Shown here: piece after piece, positions 8,875-17,650 of the stretch
Numbering within the stretch: the first letter of the stretch is position 1
Layout: every line of letters begins with the position of its first letter
NCBI GenBank assembly: GCA_900544675.1
Contig: UQVZ01000017.1
Span: 1 to 64,000 of the forward strand
Direction of reading: 5' to 3'
Origin: an uncultured Bacteroides sp.
Lineage (GTDB): Bacteria > Bacteroidota > Bacteroidia > Bacteroidales > Bacteroidaceae
Length of the DNA stretch: 64,000 nt
The notes under the pieces: generated by a model
The model's database searches: none
Told to the model about the DNA's origin: nothing
Seen by the model: only the letters and a program-made list of their open reading frames with translations
Made by a program: the position numbers and the translations under genes

Positions 8875-10206
8875 TTATTGTGCAAGCAGGTTGTCGATTA
8901 GTGTCTTAATCTTTTCTTTTTCTGAAGGACGGGGAGCGTATGCATCAACGATGTTGAAGTCTTTGTCGATAAGCAGAAAACGTGGAATGTAATAGATTTC
9001 CCATTGGGCGCTTAGGGCAGGGTCTACTGAATTGTATTGTTTCAGCGATTTCTTATTGTGAGTAAGGTATGCCTGCCATGCTTTCTTGTTGGTGTCGGTC
9101 GAAATCGGGACAAATGTAATTGCTTTGCCTGCATATTCTTCGGCCAGTTGTTCGAAGTAGGGAGATTCCTGCTTGCACGGACCACACCAGGTTGCCCATA
9201 AATCGACGTAAAGCACTTTCCCTTTCAAGTCGCTCAGGTGAAGGGTATTGCCTGTTGCATCTTTCATCTCGATATCGAAAGCAGGACGTCCGGGTAAAAG
9301 TTTTCCCGATTGTGCCAGTTTTGCTTTGACTTCTGCCTTGAACTCTGCGTTCTTCATAGTGCTGGCATACTGTTCTACGCTGTCTACCAGCTGTGGCGTG
9401 ATTTCCGAATTGAGTTTTTCCATCCATTCGGCTGTCTGATACAGTTCGCAAATCAGCGGCGAGAATACGATGTCTTTTGCCCATTTGTCTTTCATCGGTG
9501 TAAACGCGTATCCTAAGATGTCGCGTACTACTGCTACATCGAGATAGGCATCCTGGTTCAGTTTGGCGAAAATGGGTTGTACATCAGAGCTTATCTGACT
9601 GGCAAATGCTTTATAGTCTGCTACGCGTGCATAGCTGGCATAACAGATGTAACTGTTTGCGACATCAGCCAAGATACGTGCAGTTTCCAGTTTCTTGAAT
9701 GTCTCTGAAACATTGTTCAGTCCGTCCAGTTGGTGTTGGCGGATAGCGGCGAGGCTGTCGATGCATTGCTTGGTGTCTTCGAACGAGCCACGCAGGTTGC
9801 TTCCAGCTTCCAAGTACGAACCGCCTTTGGGGAAAAGACGGTATTTCATGTAGTTGTTGGCTTCTGCTCCTTTTCCTTCGAATACAGCCTCTTTGTTCGA
9901 CTGAGTAATCCGGATGGTCATGTCATCGCCAGGTGTAAGATACAAAGTATTACGGCAGATGTCGTAATACGCAGGTTCTTTGATGGTGACAATGGTGTCG
10001 AATCTGCCTTCGCTGTCGGTATGCAGAAGGATGTCACGGCTATTGCCTAACAGACTGGAAGCACCATCGTAACGCATGGGCACTTCGGTTGTTCCCATTT
10101 CTACCAGTTGTCCTTTCAAGTGGACGGTAGTAGGATTCGTGTTGCTTTGAGCATAAGTGGCAAGGCAACAAAAGCCTGCCAGCAAAAAAGTGGTAGTTCG
10201 TTTCAT
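8875..10206 (-). CDS. Periplasmic TlpA-like thioredoxin, DUF4369-type
   Basis: A 443-residue exported protein. A signal peptide ends in ATYAQ, so it acts in the periplasm or on a periplasmic face. The N-terminal region (about 25-130) is the beta domain often found before TlpA domains in Bacteroidetes. A helical middle follows. The C-terminal thioredoxin fold carries WCGPC at residues 340-344 (DLWATWCGPCKQESPYF) and the cis-proline loop YYIPRF, so both active-site cysteines are present. It should reduce or isomerise disulfides. It lies between the FecR gene and susC, with its own candidate ECF promoter and its own terminator, so it looks like a regulon member induced together with the transporter. 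It might act on a thiol-containing cargo or on the transporter itself; this is not shown by the sequence. Confidence 0.88.
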   Translation of the reverse strand: MKRTTTFLLAGFCCLATYAQSNTNPTTVHLKGQLVEMGTTEVPMRYDGASSLLGNSRDILLHTDSEGRFDTIVTIKEPAYYDICRNTLYLTPGDDMTIRITQSNKEAVFEGKGAEANNYMKYRLFPKGGSYLEAGSNLRGSFEDTKQCIDSLAAIRQHQLDGLNNVSETFKKLETARILADVANSYICYASYARVADYKAFASQISSDVQPIFAKLNQDAYLDVAVVRDILGYAFTPMKDKWAKDIVFSPLICELYQTAEWMEKLNSEITPQLVDSVEQYASTMKNAEFKAEVKAKLAQSGKLLPGRPAFDIEMKDATGNTLHLSDLKGKVLYVDLWATWCGPCKQESPYFEQLAEEYAGKAITFVPISTDTNKKAWQAYLTHNKKSLKQYNSVDPALSAQWEIYYIPRFLLIDKDFNIVDAYAPRPSEKEKIKTLIDNLLAQ

Positions 10207-10231
10207 GAAAATAATTGTTTTTATTTTTCAA

Positions 10232-10259
10232 GAGAACAATTTTGCTGGAATGGGTGACA
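10232..10259 (-). promoter_or_regulatory. Candidate ECF sigma promoter of the thioredoxin gene
   Basis: On the minus strand this reads TGTCACCCATT, six variable bases, AAAATT, then T-T-CTC, matching the element upstream of susC. It ends 25 bp before the start codon, in the 85-bp gap after the FecR gene. This explains how the thioredoxin gene could be induced separately from sigma/anti-sigma transcription. Confidence 0.6.
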
Positions 10260-10291
10260 GGACGTAAGCAAAAGAATGTTACACGGAATGG

Positions 10292-11407
10292 TTATACATT
10301 TTCTATCGGATAGATGTGTTTCAACTTTTTGTCTTTACGGTCGATGATGATGAGGTCTCCTTGCCGGACAAATTTGACATTAGACACGGCTTGAATAACC
10401 TCGATAGCCATATTCAGCTCTTCTTTACGGAAAATGACGCCAGCAAAGTGCTTTTCTTTCAGCTCTGGATATTTGAATTGCATATTTACGTTGTACCATC
10501 GGGAGAGTTGCGCCGTAATATCTTCAAGCGAGGTATTCCGAAATTCATAGATACCTTCTGTCCAGCAGGTATACAGATGCGCATCGACAGTTCGCATAGT
10601 CAGTTGATTGTCGAGTGAAAGTATGGCTTGCTGGTTGGGAAACAGTTCGATGTTTTTGAACGGAGTCTTGATTTTAATGTTTCCTTCTGCCAGTGTCGTT
10701 TTGGTTGAACTGCGTGGGTATGCGGCAATATTGAATTTAGAGGCTTTTCCTTCTACTACCATATTAGATGCCCGTACCGTAAAAGGGTTTGTTGTATTTT
10801 CGGCTACATGAAAAAATGCTTCTCCGTTTAGCTCTACTTCCCGTTTTTCTCCTTTGAATGATACTGGATATTTCAGAGAGCTTTCCGCGTTGAGCCATAC
10901 TTTTGTCCCGTCTGCCAGTACCAATTGGTATTCGCCTCCTTTGGGGATAATCAGGGTGTTGTATTCTTGTGTCTGTTTGGGAGTGTCAGTCGGCTGGTAG
11001 GTCAGGATACCTTCCTGGTAGTTGTTGGTAAAAGATGCAGAATCTTTTGGCGCTATTTGGGGTTGACTTTTGTCGAGATGGATTTGCTCGCCATTATTTA
11101 ATAATAAGATTGCTTTGCTTTCGCCTTTTTCGGGAAAATCATCTATCGGAGCGAGGGCAGCCTCTTGCAGAGCCAGTTCCTGCTGCTCTTTTTCTTGTAG
11201 AATCCATGTTGTGACACTTCCGATGCAGACAAGTAAGACCGTTACCATGCCTGTACGGATAACGATACGGCGGATACGTCGCCTGGCTATCCGTTTCTGT
11301 AAGGCATTCCATCCTTGTTCGGTGTTATGCGTAGACAAGAATTCTTCTTTTCGTTTTTCCAGATATTGCTCGATTTCTTTTCTGCTTAATTTATGCCCGT
11401 TGTTCAT
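10292..11407 (-). CDS. FecR-family anti-sigma factor
   Basis: A 371-residue single-pass inner-membrane protein. Residues 1-48 are cytosolic and should bind the sigma factor. A membrane segment spans about 49-70 (VIRTGMVTVLLVCIGSVTTW). The periplasmic part has the FecR domain at about 145-245 (VLADGTKVWLNAESSLKYPV and REVELNGEAFFHV), then a DUF4974 domain at about 285-355 (NTSLEDITAQLSRWYNVNMQ), which resembles a secretin/STN fold and should contact the STN domain of SusC. It follows the sigma gene after 30 bp and is probably co-transcribed with it. Confidence 0.93.
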   Translation of the reverse strand: MNNGHKLSRKEIEQYLEKRKEEFLSTHNTEQGWNALQKRIARRRIRRIVIRTGMVTVLLVCIGSVTTWILQEKEQQELALQEAALAPIDDFPEKGESKAILLLNNGEQIHLDKSQPQIAPKDSASFTNNYQEGILTYQPTDTPKQTQEYNTLIIPKGGEYQLVLADGTKVWLNAESSLKYPVSFKGEKREVELNGEAFFHVAENTTNPFTVRASNMVVEGKASKFNIAAYPRSSTKTTLAEGNIKIKTPFKNIELFPNQQAILSLDNQLTMRTVDAHLYTCWTEGIYEFRNTSLEDITAQLSRWYNVNMQFKYPELKEKHFAGVIFRKEELNMAIEVIQAVSNVKFVRQGDLIIIDRKDKKLKHIYPIENV

Positions 11408-11437
11408 AGATATCCGTTGTGATTGATGATAAACCCG

Positions 11438-12043
11438 TTAAAAAATTTGCTGGCAGATTGCCGTTATCAGGCTCAAAATGATACCGAAAGAGGTTAGCTT
11501 GTATTCTTTCCGCAAGTGTTTGAGTCCTCTTGACAGGTATGTTTTCAGCGTATTGATGGATATATGCAGTTCTTCTGCCGCTTCTTTGTAGCGTTTGCTC
11601 TCCATAATGACAGCCTTGATGGCTTCCTGTTCTTGCCGGGAAAGTTTTTGCACTTCGCGCAGCAGTTGGGTCTTGCGCTCTTCTATTTCTTCTTCATCGG
11701 TCAGTTCTTCTGGAGGAAGAAATTCAATGTTTGCGATTTCTTCCATGGATACCATGCGATTTTTCTGCAGGGAGGCCAGTGAGGCGTTCCGTACCGACCA
11801 ATAGAGGTATTGACCTAAATTTTGCCGGATTCCTTTGTAATATTTCTTTTCCCATAAGTCGGCAAAAAAATCCTGGACAACATCTTCAGCCATTTCGAAA
11901 GAGTCGGTCAGCTGTACGGCATATAGGCAAAGCCGCATGTAGTATGTGTCAAATAGCAGCCGGAAACCTTCTTTGGGGGTTGTGGTCAATAACTCCAGGA
12001 TTTGTTTGTCCCGAAGTGTATTTTTATAGACTGGTTGCTCCAT
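11438..12043 (-). CDS. ECF RNA polymerase sigma-70 factor
   Basis: A 201-residue ECF sigma factor of the Bacteroides FecI-like type. Region 2 lies at about 25-90 (AEDVVQDFFADLWEKK) and region 4 at about 130-180 with the helix-turn-helix YKEAAEELHISINTLKTYL. The C-terminus ends in a hydrophobic tail, FGIILSLITAICQQIF, beyond region 4, which could associate with the membrane or with the anti-sigma factor. Its start lies 28 bp after the stop of the 7TM-HD gene, with no promoter visible between, so it may be read from upstream. Expected targets are susCD and the thioredoxin gene through the TGTCACCC elements. Confidence 0.93.
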   Translation of the reverse strand: MEQPVYKNTLRDKQILELLTTTPKEGFRLLFDTYYMRLCLYAVQLTDSFEMAEDVVQDFFADLWEKKYYKGIRQNLGQYLYWSVRNASLASLQKNRMVSMEEIANIEFLPPEELTDEEEIEERKTQLLREVQKLSRQEQEAIKAVIMESKRYKEAAEELHISINTLKTYLSRGLKHLRKEYKLTSFGIILSLITAICQQIF

Positions 12044-12071
12044 TGGTATGTGTATTGAGATTGTTTCGTTT

Positions 12072-14129
12072 TTATTTCTTCAGTTCCGGATAGCTGATGC
12101 GGGTGTGATACATCGTTTTCAGCTTTTCCTTGAACACGGATTTTACGTTGGCTATATCCTTGAAGGTGATGGGACATTCTTTGAAATAGCCGTCCTGCAC
12201 CTGGCTGTCGATGATTTTGTCTATCAGTCCGGAGATGCTTTCTTCGGTATATTCCTTCAGGCTGCGCGAGGCGGCTTCTACAGAGTCTGCCATCATCAGG
12301 ATGGCCTGTTCCTTGGTAAAAGGATTCGGTCCCGGATAACGGAAGGCTTCCTTGTCTACCTCTTCGTCGGGATGTTCGTTCTGATAAGAGATATAGAAAT
12401 ACTTGGTCAGGCCTTTGCCGTGGTGGGTGCGGATGAAATCTTTGATGACGTTGGGCAGGTTGTTTTTCTCTGCCAGCTTGATGCCGTCGGTGACATGGCT
12501 GATGACAATCTGCGCACTCTGCTTGTAGCTGAGCTGGTCGTGCGGGTTGATGCCGGACTGGTTCTCGGTAAAGAAAGCCGGATTCAGCATCTTGCCTATG
12601 TCGTGATACATCGCGCCGGTACGTACCAGCTGGCTGTTGGCTTCGATGCGGTTGGCTGCGGCAGCGCACAGGTTGGCCACTTGCAGGGAGTGGTTGAAGG
12701 TACCTGGAGCCACTTCCGACATTTCGCGCATCAGCTTGTTGTTGATGTTCGACAACTCGACCAAGGTGACATTCGACGTGAATCCGAACGTCTTTTCCAG
12801 GATGAACAGCAACGGATATGTGAACAGCAGCAGGATGCCGTTGATGAGGAAGTTGATGTAGATGTTCGTGCTCAGTTGCGAGACATCGTTGACGTGAATC
12901 AGGTCGAGTGCAAAATATAATAAGGAGTAGGCTGCGACCACGAACAGGGAGCTGCGCAACAGCTGGGAGCGTTGCGACAGTTCGCGCAGGCTATAGATGC
13001 TCGCCATGCCGGCGACGGTCTGCAGCAAGATGAACTCGTGGGGCGTACGCAGGCAGATGGAGCAGAGCAGGATAGCCAGGATATGCGCCATAAAGGCTGT
13101 GCGCGAGTCGAGGAAGATGCGCACAATCATCGGCAACATCGTGAAAGGCACGATGTATACGCTCATGAAGGGATGGGATACCATCAGCGAGGTGATGACG
13201 GGGAAGAAGATAATCAGGAAGAAAAGGATGCTGAGGCTTCCCTTCTTGTCGTAATAGTCGTGGCGGAACAGGGCGAGGTAAATCATGAAGCATCCGATGA
13301 TGATGGAGACAAAGAGAATTTGCCCGAAAAGAGTCAGGCGCTTTTCGGTCGTGGTCTCGTTTCGTTTGTCCCATTCCCGTTGCAGTGACTTCAGGATGTT
13401 GTAGGTCTGCTGGTTGATGATTTCCCCCCGGTCGATGATTTTCTGTCCGTTCATGACAAAACCTTTAGCCCACGATATGCTGGACAGCAAGTCTTTTTTT
13501 GCCGATTCCGATTTGTTGCTGTCGTACACGAGGTTGGTCGTCAGGTAATTGTTCAGGTTGCACCGTTGCAGCAGGTTTTTGCTGAAGCGCACCGTATCCG
13601 AATTGACCAGTTCTTCGTACGCCCTTTTCGTGCTGTATATTTCGCTGGTGCTTTGCAGAATGGAAGTGTTCTGGTAGACAATCTGGATACTCAGGATACT
13701 GTCTTTATGCAGTTGCGCCAACTGTTCGACGGGCATCACTCCTTTTTCGTAAATTTCTTTCAGCTTCTGCTCGATATAGTGCGGGTAGGTAGGGTCGGGG
13801 ATGATTCTCCGTAGCTGTTTGTTATAGTCTGTCCTGAATTGGCTGATGACCTGTTCGCCCGTACTTTCCGACAGCTGGAAATAAGGATGATAGTTTGCCA
13901 TGATGCTGTCTTGCTCTTTCCGCACTTCCTCTTCTCCTTTGTAAATGGGAAAGTCAAACGAAGCCTGTAACAGACCGTATTTCCACGGCTTGTTGATGTC
14001 AAATTGATAGTTGAACTGTCCTTCGCGCGGCAAAAAATAAACGATTATAAACACAGCGGCAAGGAAGATACCGCATTTATAAAAGAACTTCTTGTACGAG
14101 AACTGTCTTTCTGTTTGGAAACTTTTCAT
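12072..14129 (-). CDS. 7TM-HD membrane phosphohydrolase, PgpH-like
   Basis: A 685-residue inner-membrane protein. One N-terminal membrane helix (about 13-35, FFYKCGIFLAAVFIIVYFLP) is followed by a large extracytoplasmic domain (about 40-280), a seven-helix membrane block (about 285-470) and a cytosolic HD domain (about 485-680). The HD residues appear in FNHSLQVANLC and GAMYHDIGKM, followed by SHVTDGIKLAEKNNLP and IRTHHGKGLTKYF. This is the architecture of PgpH, a cyclic-di-AMP phosphodiesterase; c-di-AMP as the substrate here is inferred from the family. The start at 14129 (MKSFQTERQFSYKKF) was chosen because longer forms lack membrane-protein features. It is divergent from gltX by 85 bp. 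Confidence 0.9.
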   Translation of the reverse strand: MKSFQTERQFSYKKFFYKCGIFLAAVFIIVYFLPREGQFNYQFDINKPWKYGLLQASFDFPIYKGEEEVRKEQDSIMANYHPYFQLSESTGEQVISQFRTDYNKQLRRIIPDPTYPHYIEQKLKEIYEKGVMPVEQLAQLHKDSILSIQIVYQNTSILQSTSEIYSTKRAYEELVNSDTVRFSKNLLQRCNLNNYLTTNLVYDSNKSESAKKDLLSSISWAKGFVMNGQKIIDRGEIINQQTYNILKSLQREWDKRNETTTEKRLTLFGQILFVSIIIGCFMIYLALFRHDYYDKKGSLSILFFLIIFFPVITSLMVSHPFMSVYIVPFTMLPMIVRIFLDSRTAFMAHILAILLCSICLRTPHEFILLQTVAGMASIYSLRELSQRSQLLRSSLFVVAAYSLLYFALDLIHVNDVSQLSTNIYINFLINGILLLFTYPLLFILEKTFGFTSNVTLVELSNINNKLMREMSEVAPGTFNHSLQVANLCAAAANRIEANSQLVRTGAMYHDIGKMLNPAFFTENQSGINPHDQLSYKQSAQIVISHVTDGIKLAEKNNLPNVIKDFIRTHHGKGLTKYFYISYQNEHPDEEVDKEAFRYPGPNPFTKEQAILMMADSVEAASRSLKEYTEESISGLIDKIIDSQVQDGYFKECPITFKDIANVKSVFKEKLKTMYHTRISYPELKK

Positions 14130-14180
14130 AAGATTCGGATATTTTGCCCGCAAAATAAGAAAAAAACGGGAAAAATACCT

Positions 14181-14188
14181 TAATTTTG
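14181..14188 (+). promoter_or_regulatory. -7 element of gltX
   Basis: TAATTTTG, an exact match to the Bacteroidetes -7 consensus, 26 bp before the gltX start codon. No TTTG lies about 19 bp upstream, so only the -7 half is supported. Confidence 0.55.
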
Positions 14189-14214
14189 CGGCGTATTTTT
14201 TAGATAAAACCACT

Positions 14215-15738
14215 ATGGCAGAAAGAAAAGTAAGAGTTCGTTTTGCTCCCAGCCCTACGGGGGCATTACACATCGGCGGTGTGCGCACTGCCTTATACAA
14301 CTATCTGTTCGCCCGTCAGCACGGGGGAGACTTGGTTTTCCGTATTGAGGATACCGATTCACACCGCTTCGTTCCGGGAGCGGAAGAGTATATACTCGAA
14401 TCATTTAAATGGTTGGGAATCCAGTTTGACGAAGGTGTAAGTTTCGGTGGAAACTACGGCCCTTACCGCCAGTCGGAGCGTCGTGACATCTATAAGAAAT
14501 ATGTACAGGTGCTGCTCGACAACGGCAAGGCTTATATCGCTTTCGATACTCCCGAAGAGTTGGACGCCAAACGTAAGGAGATTCCTAATTTCCAATACGA
14601 CGCTTCGACACGTATGTCGATGCGCAATTCGCTGACGATGCCGAAAGAGGAAGTCGACCGCCTGATTGCCGAAGGGCAACAATACGTGGTGCGCTTTAAG
14701 ATTGAGCCGAACGAAGATGTACACGTGAACGACATCATCCGCGGCGATGTGAAAATCAACTCTTCGATTCTGGATGACAAAGTGCTGTATAAATCGGCGG
14801 ACGAACTGCCTACTTACCATCTGGCTAACATTGTAGACGACCATCTGATGGAAATCTCTCACGTCATCCGTGGTGAGGAATGGTTGCCTTCCGCACCCTT
14901 GCACGTCTTGCTGTACCGTGCTTTCGGCTGGGAAGATACGATGCCCGAGTTCGCCCATCTGCCTTTGCTGTTGAAACCTGAAGGCAACGGCAAGCTGAGC
15001 AAACGTGACGGTGACCGTCTGGGCTTTCCGGTATTCCCGTTGGAATGGCATGACCCCAAGACCGGCGAAGTGTCTTCGGGCTATCGCGAGTCGGGATACT
15101 TGCCCGAAGCGGTCATCAACTTTCTGGCTTTGCTGGGATGGAATCCGGGTAATGACCAGGAGATACTGTCGATGGACGAGCTGATTCGTCTTTTCGATTT
15201 GCACCATTGCAGCAAGGCAGGTGCCAAGTTCGATTACAAGAAAGGCGTTTGGTTCAATCACGAATACATCTTGCGTAAGTCTGACGAAGAGCTTGCCGAA
15301 TTGTTCAAGCCCGTACTGGAAGCTCACGGTGTCGCCGTGCAGAACTATTCGGACGCTTATCTGGCGAAGGTCGTATCCTTGGTAAAAGGCCGTGTCAACT
15401 TTGTGAAAGAGCTTTGGGACCAAGCCCGTTTCTTCTTTGTGGCTCCCGACACGTATGCCGAGAAAGACGTGAAGAAGCGCTGGAATGCCGACACTCCGCG
15501 CATCATGAATGAGCTGATGGATGTGTTGCGTGGCATTGAGGACTTTTCGTCGAAACCTTCGGAGGACATCGTCATCGGCTGGATTACGGAGAAAGGTTAT
15601 CACATGGGCAATGTGATGAACGCGTTCCGTCTGGCTGTGGTAGGCGAGTGCAAAGGCCCTCACATGTTCGACATTACTGAGTTATTGGGTAAGGAAGAAA
15701 CCTTGGCTCGAATTGAAAAAGCAATCCGGACATTATGA
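14215..15738 (+). CDS. gltX: Glutamyl-tRNA synthetase
   Basis: A 507-residue class I aminoacyl-tRNA synthetase that charges tRNA-Glu. The HIGH motif appears as APSPTGALHIGG near residue 10-20, and the KMSKS motif as KLSKRDG near residue 260. The C-terminal anticodon-binding half is complete. The start at 14215 (MAERKVRVRFAPSPTG) puts the catalytic domain at its usual distance from the N-terminus; an open upstream extension overlaps the divergent gene's promoter region and is not credible. The last four bases overlap the start of the acyltransferase gene, indicating co-transcription and coupled translation. Confidence 0.98.
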   Translation: MAERKVRVRFAPSPTGALHIGGVRTALYNYLFARQHGGDLVFRIEDTDSHRFVPGAEEYILESFKWLGIQFDEGVSFGGNYGPYRQSERRDIYKKYVQVLLDNGKAYIAFDTPEELDAKRKEIPNFQYDASTRMSMRNSLTMPKEEVDRLIAEGQQYVVRFKIEPNEDVHVNDIIRGDVKINSSILDDKVLYKSADELPTYHLANIVDDHLMEISHVIRGEEWLPSAPLHVLLYRAFGWEDTMPEFAHLPLLLKPEGNGKLSKRDGDRLGFPVFPLEWHDPKTGEVSSGYRESGYLPEAVINFLALLGWNPGNDQEILSMDELIRLFDLHHCSKAGAKFDYKKGVWFNHEYILRKSDEELAELFKPVLEAHGVAVQNYSDAYLAKVVSLVKGRVNFVKELWDQARFFFVAPDTYAEKDVKKRWNADTPRIMNELMDVLRGIEDFSSKPSEDIVIGWITEKGYHMGNVMNAFRLAVVGECKGPHMFDITELLGKEETLARIEKAIRTL

Positions 15739-16622
15739 TTTACCATCTGCTGCGTTTTTTTCTGAAACTGATTTCGTACCTTCCTTGGCGTGTGCTTTAC
15801 CTCTTGTCGGATGGGTTGTTCTGTCTGTTGTATTATGTGGTGCGCTATCGCCGTCGGATTGTGCGGAAGAACCTGACCGAGTCTTTCCCGGATAAAGACA
15901 GGGCGGCAATCAGGCAGATAGAAAAAGACTTCTATCGCTTTTTGGCCGATATGTTCCTTGAAAGCTGCAAGCTGGCTTCCATGTCGCAGGAGGAGATACG
16001 CCGACGGATGAAGTTCAAGCAGGTGGATGCGGTCAACTCGATGTTGAGGCAGGGAAAATCCGTGGCTGTTTACTTGGGGCATTATGGAAATTGGGAATGG
16101 GTCTCTTCCATGCCCTTATGGCTGGAGAAAGGTGTCATTGGCGCCCAAATCTACCATAAGTTGCGCAACGGCGCGATGGAGCGGCTAATGCTTTACATCC
16201 GCGAGCGGATGGGGGCTGTCAGTGTGGATATGCGGAAAACGGCACGTTATGTGACGGAACTGGCGAACAACCATAAAGTATGTACCATCGGATTTATAGC
16301 CGACCAGTCACCCAGATGGAACGAGTCGCGTCATTTCCTGCCTTTCCTGCACCATTCTGTACCGGTATTGACAGGAACGGAAAAAATCGCCAAGCACTAC
16401 GGTTTTGAAGTTTTCTTTCTGGAAGTGAACAGGGTAAAGAGGGGATATTATGAAGCCGAGTTCATCCGGTTGCATGAAAATCCCCGTTCGGTGCCCGACT
16501 TTGAGTTGACGGCTCTCTATTTCCAACATTTGGAACGGGCGATTCAGCGCCGGCCGGAATTCTATTTGTGGACACATAATCGGTTTAAACACGCAGAGAA
16601 ATCAGACGCAGCAGATTGTTAA
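15735..16622 (+). CDS. LpxL/HtrB-like lysophospholipid acyltransferase
   Basis: A 295-residue member of the lipid A late acyltransferase family, anchored to the inner membrane by an N-terminal hydrophobic segment. The catalytic HX4E motif is visible as LGHYGNWEW (His116 and Glu121), followed by IADQSP and a C-terminal YLWTHNRFK, both typical of Bacteroidetes members. It probably adds a secondary acyl chain to lipid A. It starts inside the gltX stop codon (ATGA overlap) and its own stop overlaps the next start by one base, so it links a tRNA synthetase to the glycosyltransferase cluster. An aminolipid acyltransferase role is a less likely alternative. Confidence 0.9.
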   Translation: MIYHLLRFFLKLISYLPWRVLYLLSDGLFCLLYYVVRYRRRIVRKNLTESFPDKDRAAIRQIEKDFYRFLADMFLESCKLASMSQEEIRRRMKFKQVDAVNSMLRQGKSVAVYLGHYGNWEWVSSMPLWLEKGVIGAQIYHKLRNGAMERLMLYIRERMGAVSVDMRKTARYVTELANNHKVCTIGFIADQSPRWNESRHFLPFLHHSVPVLTGTEKIAKHYGFEVFFLEVNRVKRGYYEAEFIRLHENPRSVPDFELTALYFQHLERAIQRRPEFYLWTHNRFKHAEKSDAADC

Positions 16623-17638
16623 TGAAAAAAGAAGCTTTCACGATGATGGATATAGATTTTGTAGTTACATGGGTTGATATGGACGATCCGGAGTGGCAGG
16701 CAGAGTTCGCGAAATATTCAGGGAACAAAAGCAATACGAAAAACGGAGTATCCGAAGCCCGTTTCCGTGATTACGGTTTCCTGAAATATTGGTTCCGCGG
16801 GGTAGAGAAGTTTGCTCCTTGGGTACGTAGGGTACACTTCGTGACCAGCGGTCAGAAACCGGAGTGGCTCGATGAACATAATCCGAAGATTCATCTAGTG
16901 AATCATAAGGATTTTATCCCCGAACAGTTCTTGCCCACCTACAATTCGGTGGTAATCGAACGCTATCTGCATAAGATTCCCGATTTGGCAGAGCACTTTG
17001 TCTATTTCAATGATGATTTCTATATTATTAATAAGGTAGGGAAGGAACGCTTCTTTAAGAACGGCTTGCCTTGCGATATCGCCGCTTTCCTTTATAATCC
17101 GGCTTGGTCGCAATGGTACAGACGAATCAAGAATAACCTGAAAATCATCAACCGTCATTTCGATAAGAAGGAAGTGATGGCACGTTTCCACGACAAGTGG
17201 TTTGATAAAAGCTATGGTTCGAAGGCCCGTTGGAACTATCTGCTGAAACCCTACAACAAGTTCATTACCTTGCGTACCCCTCATAATGCGCAGCCTTTCC
17301 TGAAATCAACCTTCGAGGAAGTGTGGGCCGTGGCCGAAAAGGAACTGACAGAGACTTCTGTCAACAAGTTCCGCGCGTTGAACGATTATACGCCCGAACT
17401 TTTCCGCACCTGGCAAATTTGCAAGGGTAACTTCGAGCCTTACAATACGTATAAGGATACCAAGATGTTTCCGCTCATGATTCGCCCCAAGCAGGCGGTG
17501 CGGGCAATTTATGACCAGTCTTATTCCCTGATTTGCCTGAACGACAATGTGCATATACGCAATTATGCGCAGGTGATGGAAAATATCAAAAATGCTTTCG
17601 AACATATTTTGCCGGAAAAATCCGGCTTTGAACGATAA
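16622..17638 (+). CDS. Stealth-family sugar-phosphate transferase
   Basis: A 338-residue protein with the conserved blocks of the Stealth family. CR1 is DIDFVVTWVDMDDPEW near the N-terminus. CR2 runs from FRDYGFLKYWFRGVEKFAPW to HFVYFNDDFYI. The CR3-like block contains TPHNAQPFLKSTFEEVW, and a CR4-like end contains ICLNDN. Family members transfer hexose-1-phosphate to make phosphodiester-linked polysaccharides. The start at 16622 uses a TAATG junction with the acyltransferase gene; an internal ATG at 16646 directly before DIDFVV is also possible. Its place after a lipid A acyltransferase suggests modification of LPS or another surface glycan. Confidence 0.88.
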   Translation: MKKEAFTMMDIDFVVTWVDMDDPEWQAEFAKYSGNKSNTKNGVSEARFRDYGFLKYWFRGVEKFAPWVRRVHFVTSGQKPEWLDEHNPKIHLVNHKDFIPEQFLPTYNSVVIERYLHKIPDLAEHFVYFNDDFYIINKVGKERFFKNGLPCDIAAFLYNPAWSQWYRRIKNNLKIINRHFDKKEVMARFHDKWFDKSYGSKARWNYLLKPYNKFITLRTPHNAQPFLKSTFEEVWAVAEKELTETSVNKFRALNDYTPELFRTWQICKGNFEPYNTYKDTKMFPLMIRPKQAVRAIYDQSYSLICLNDNVHIRNYAQVMENIKNAFEHILPEKSGFER

Positions 17639-17650
17639 ATACCAATCGCT

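Noticed and set aside
14401..15663. 420-codon open frame antisense to gltX
   Set aside because: It is a shadow of the codon bias in gltX, which has every synthetase motif on the other strand. The antisense translation has no recognisable domain.
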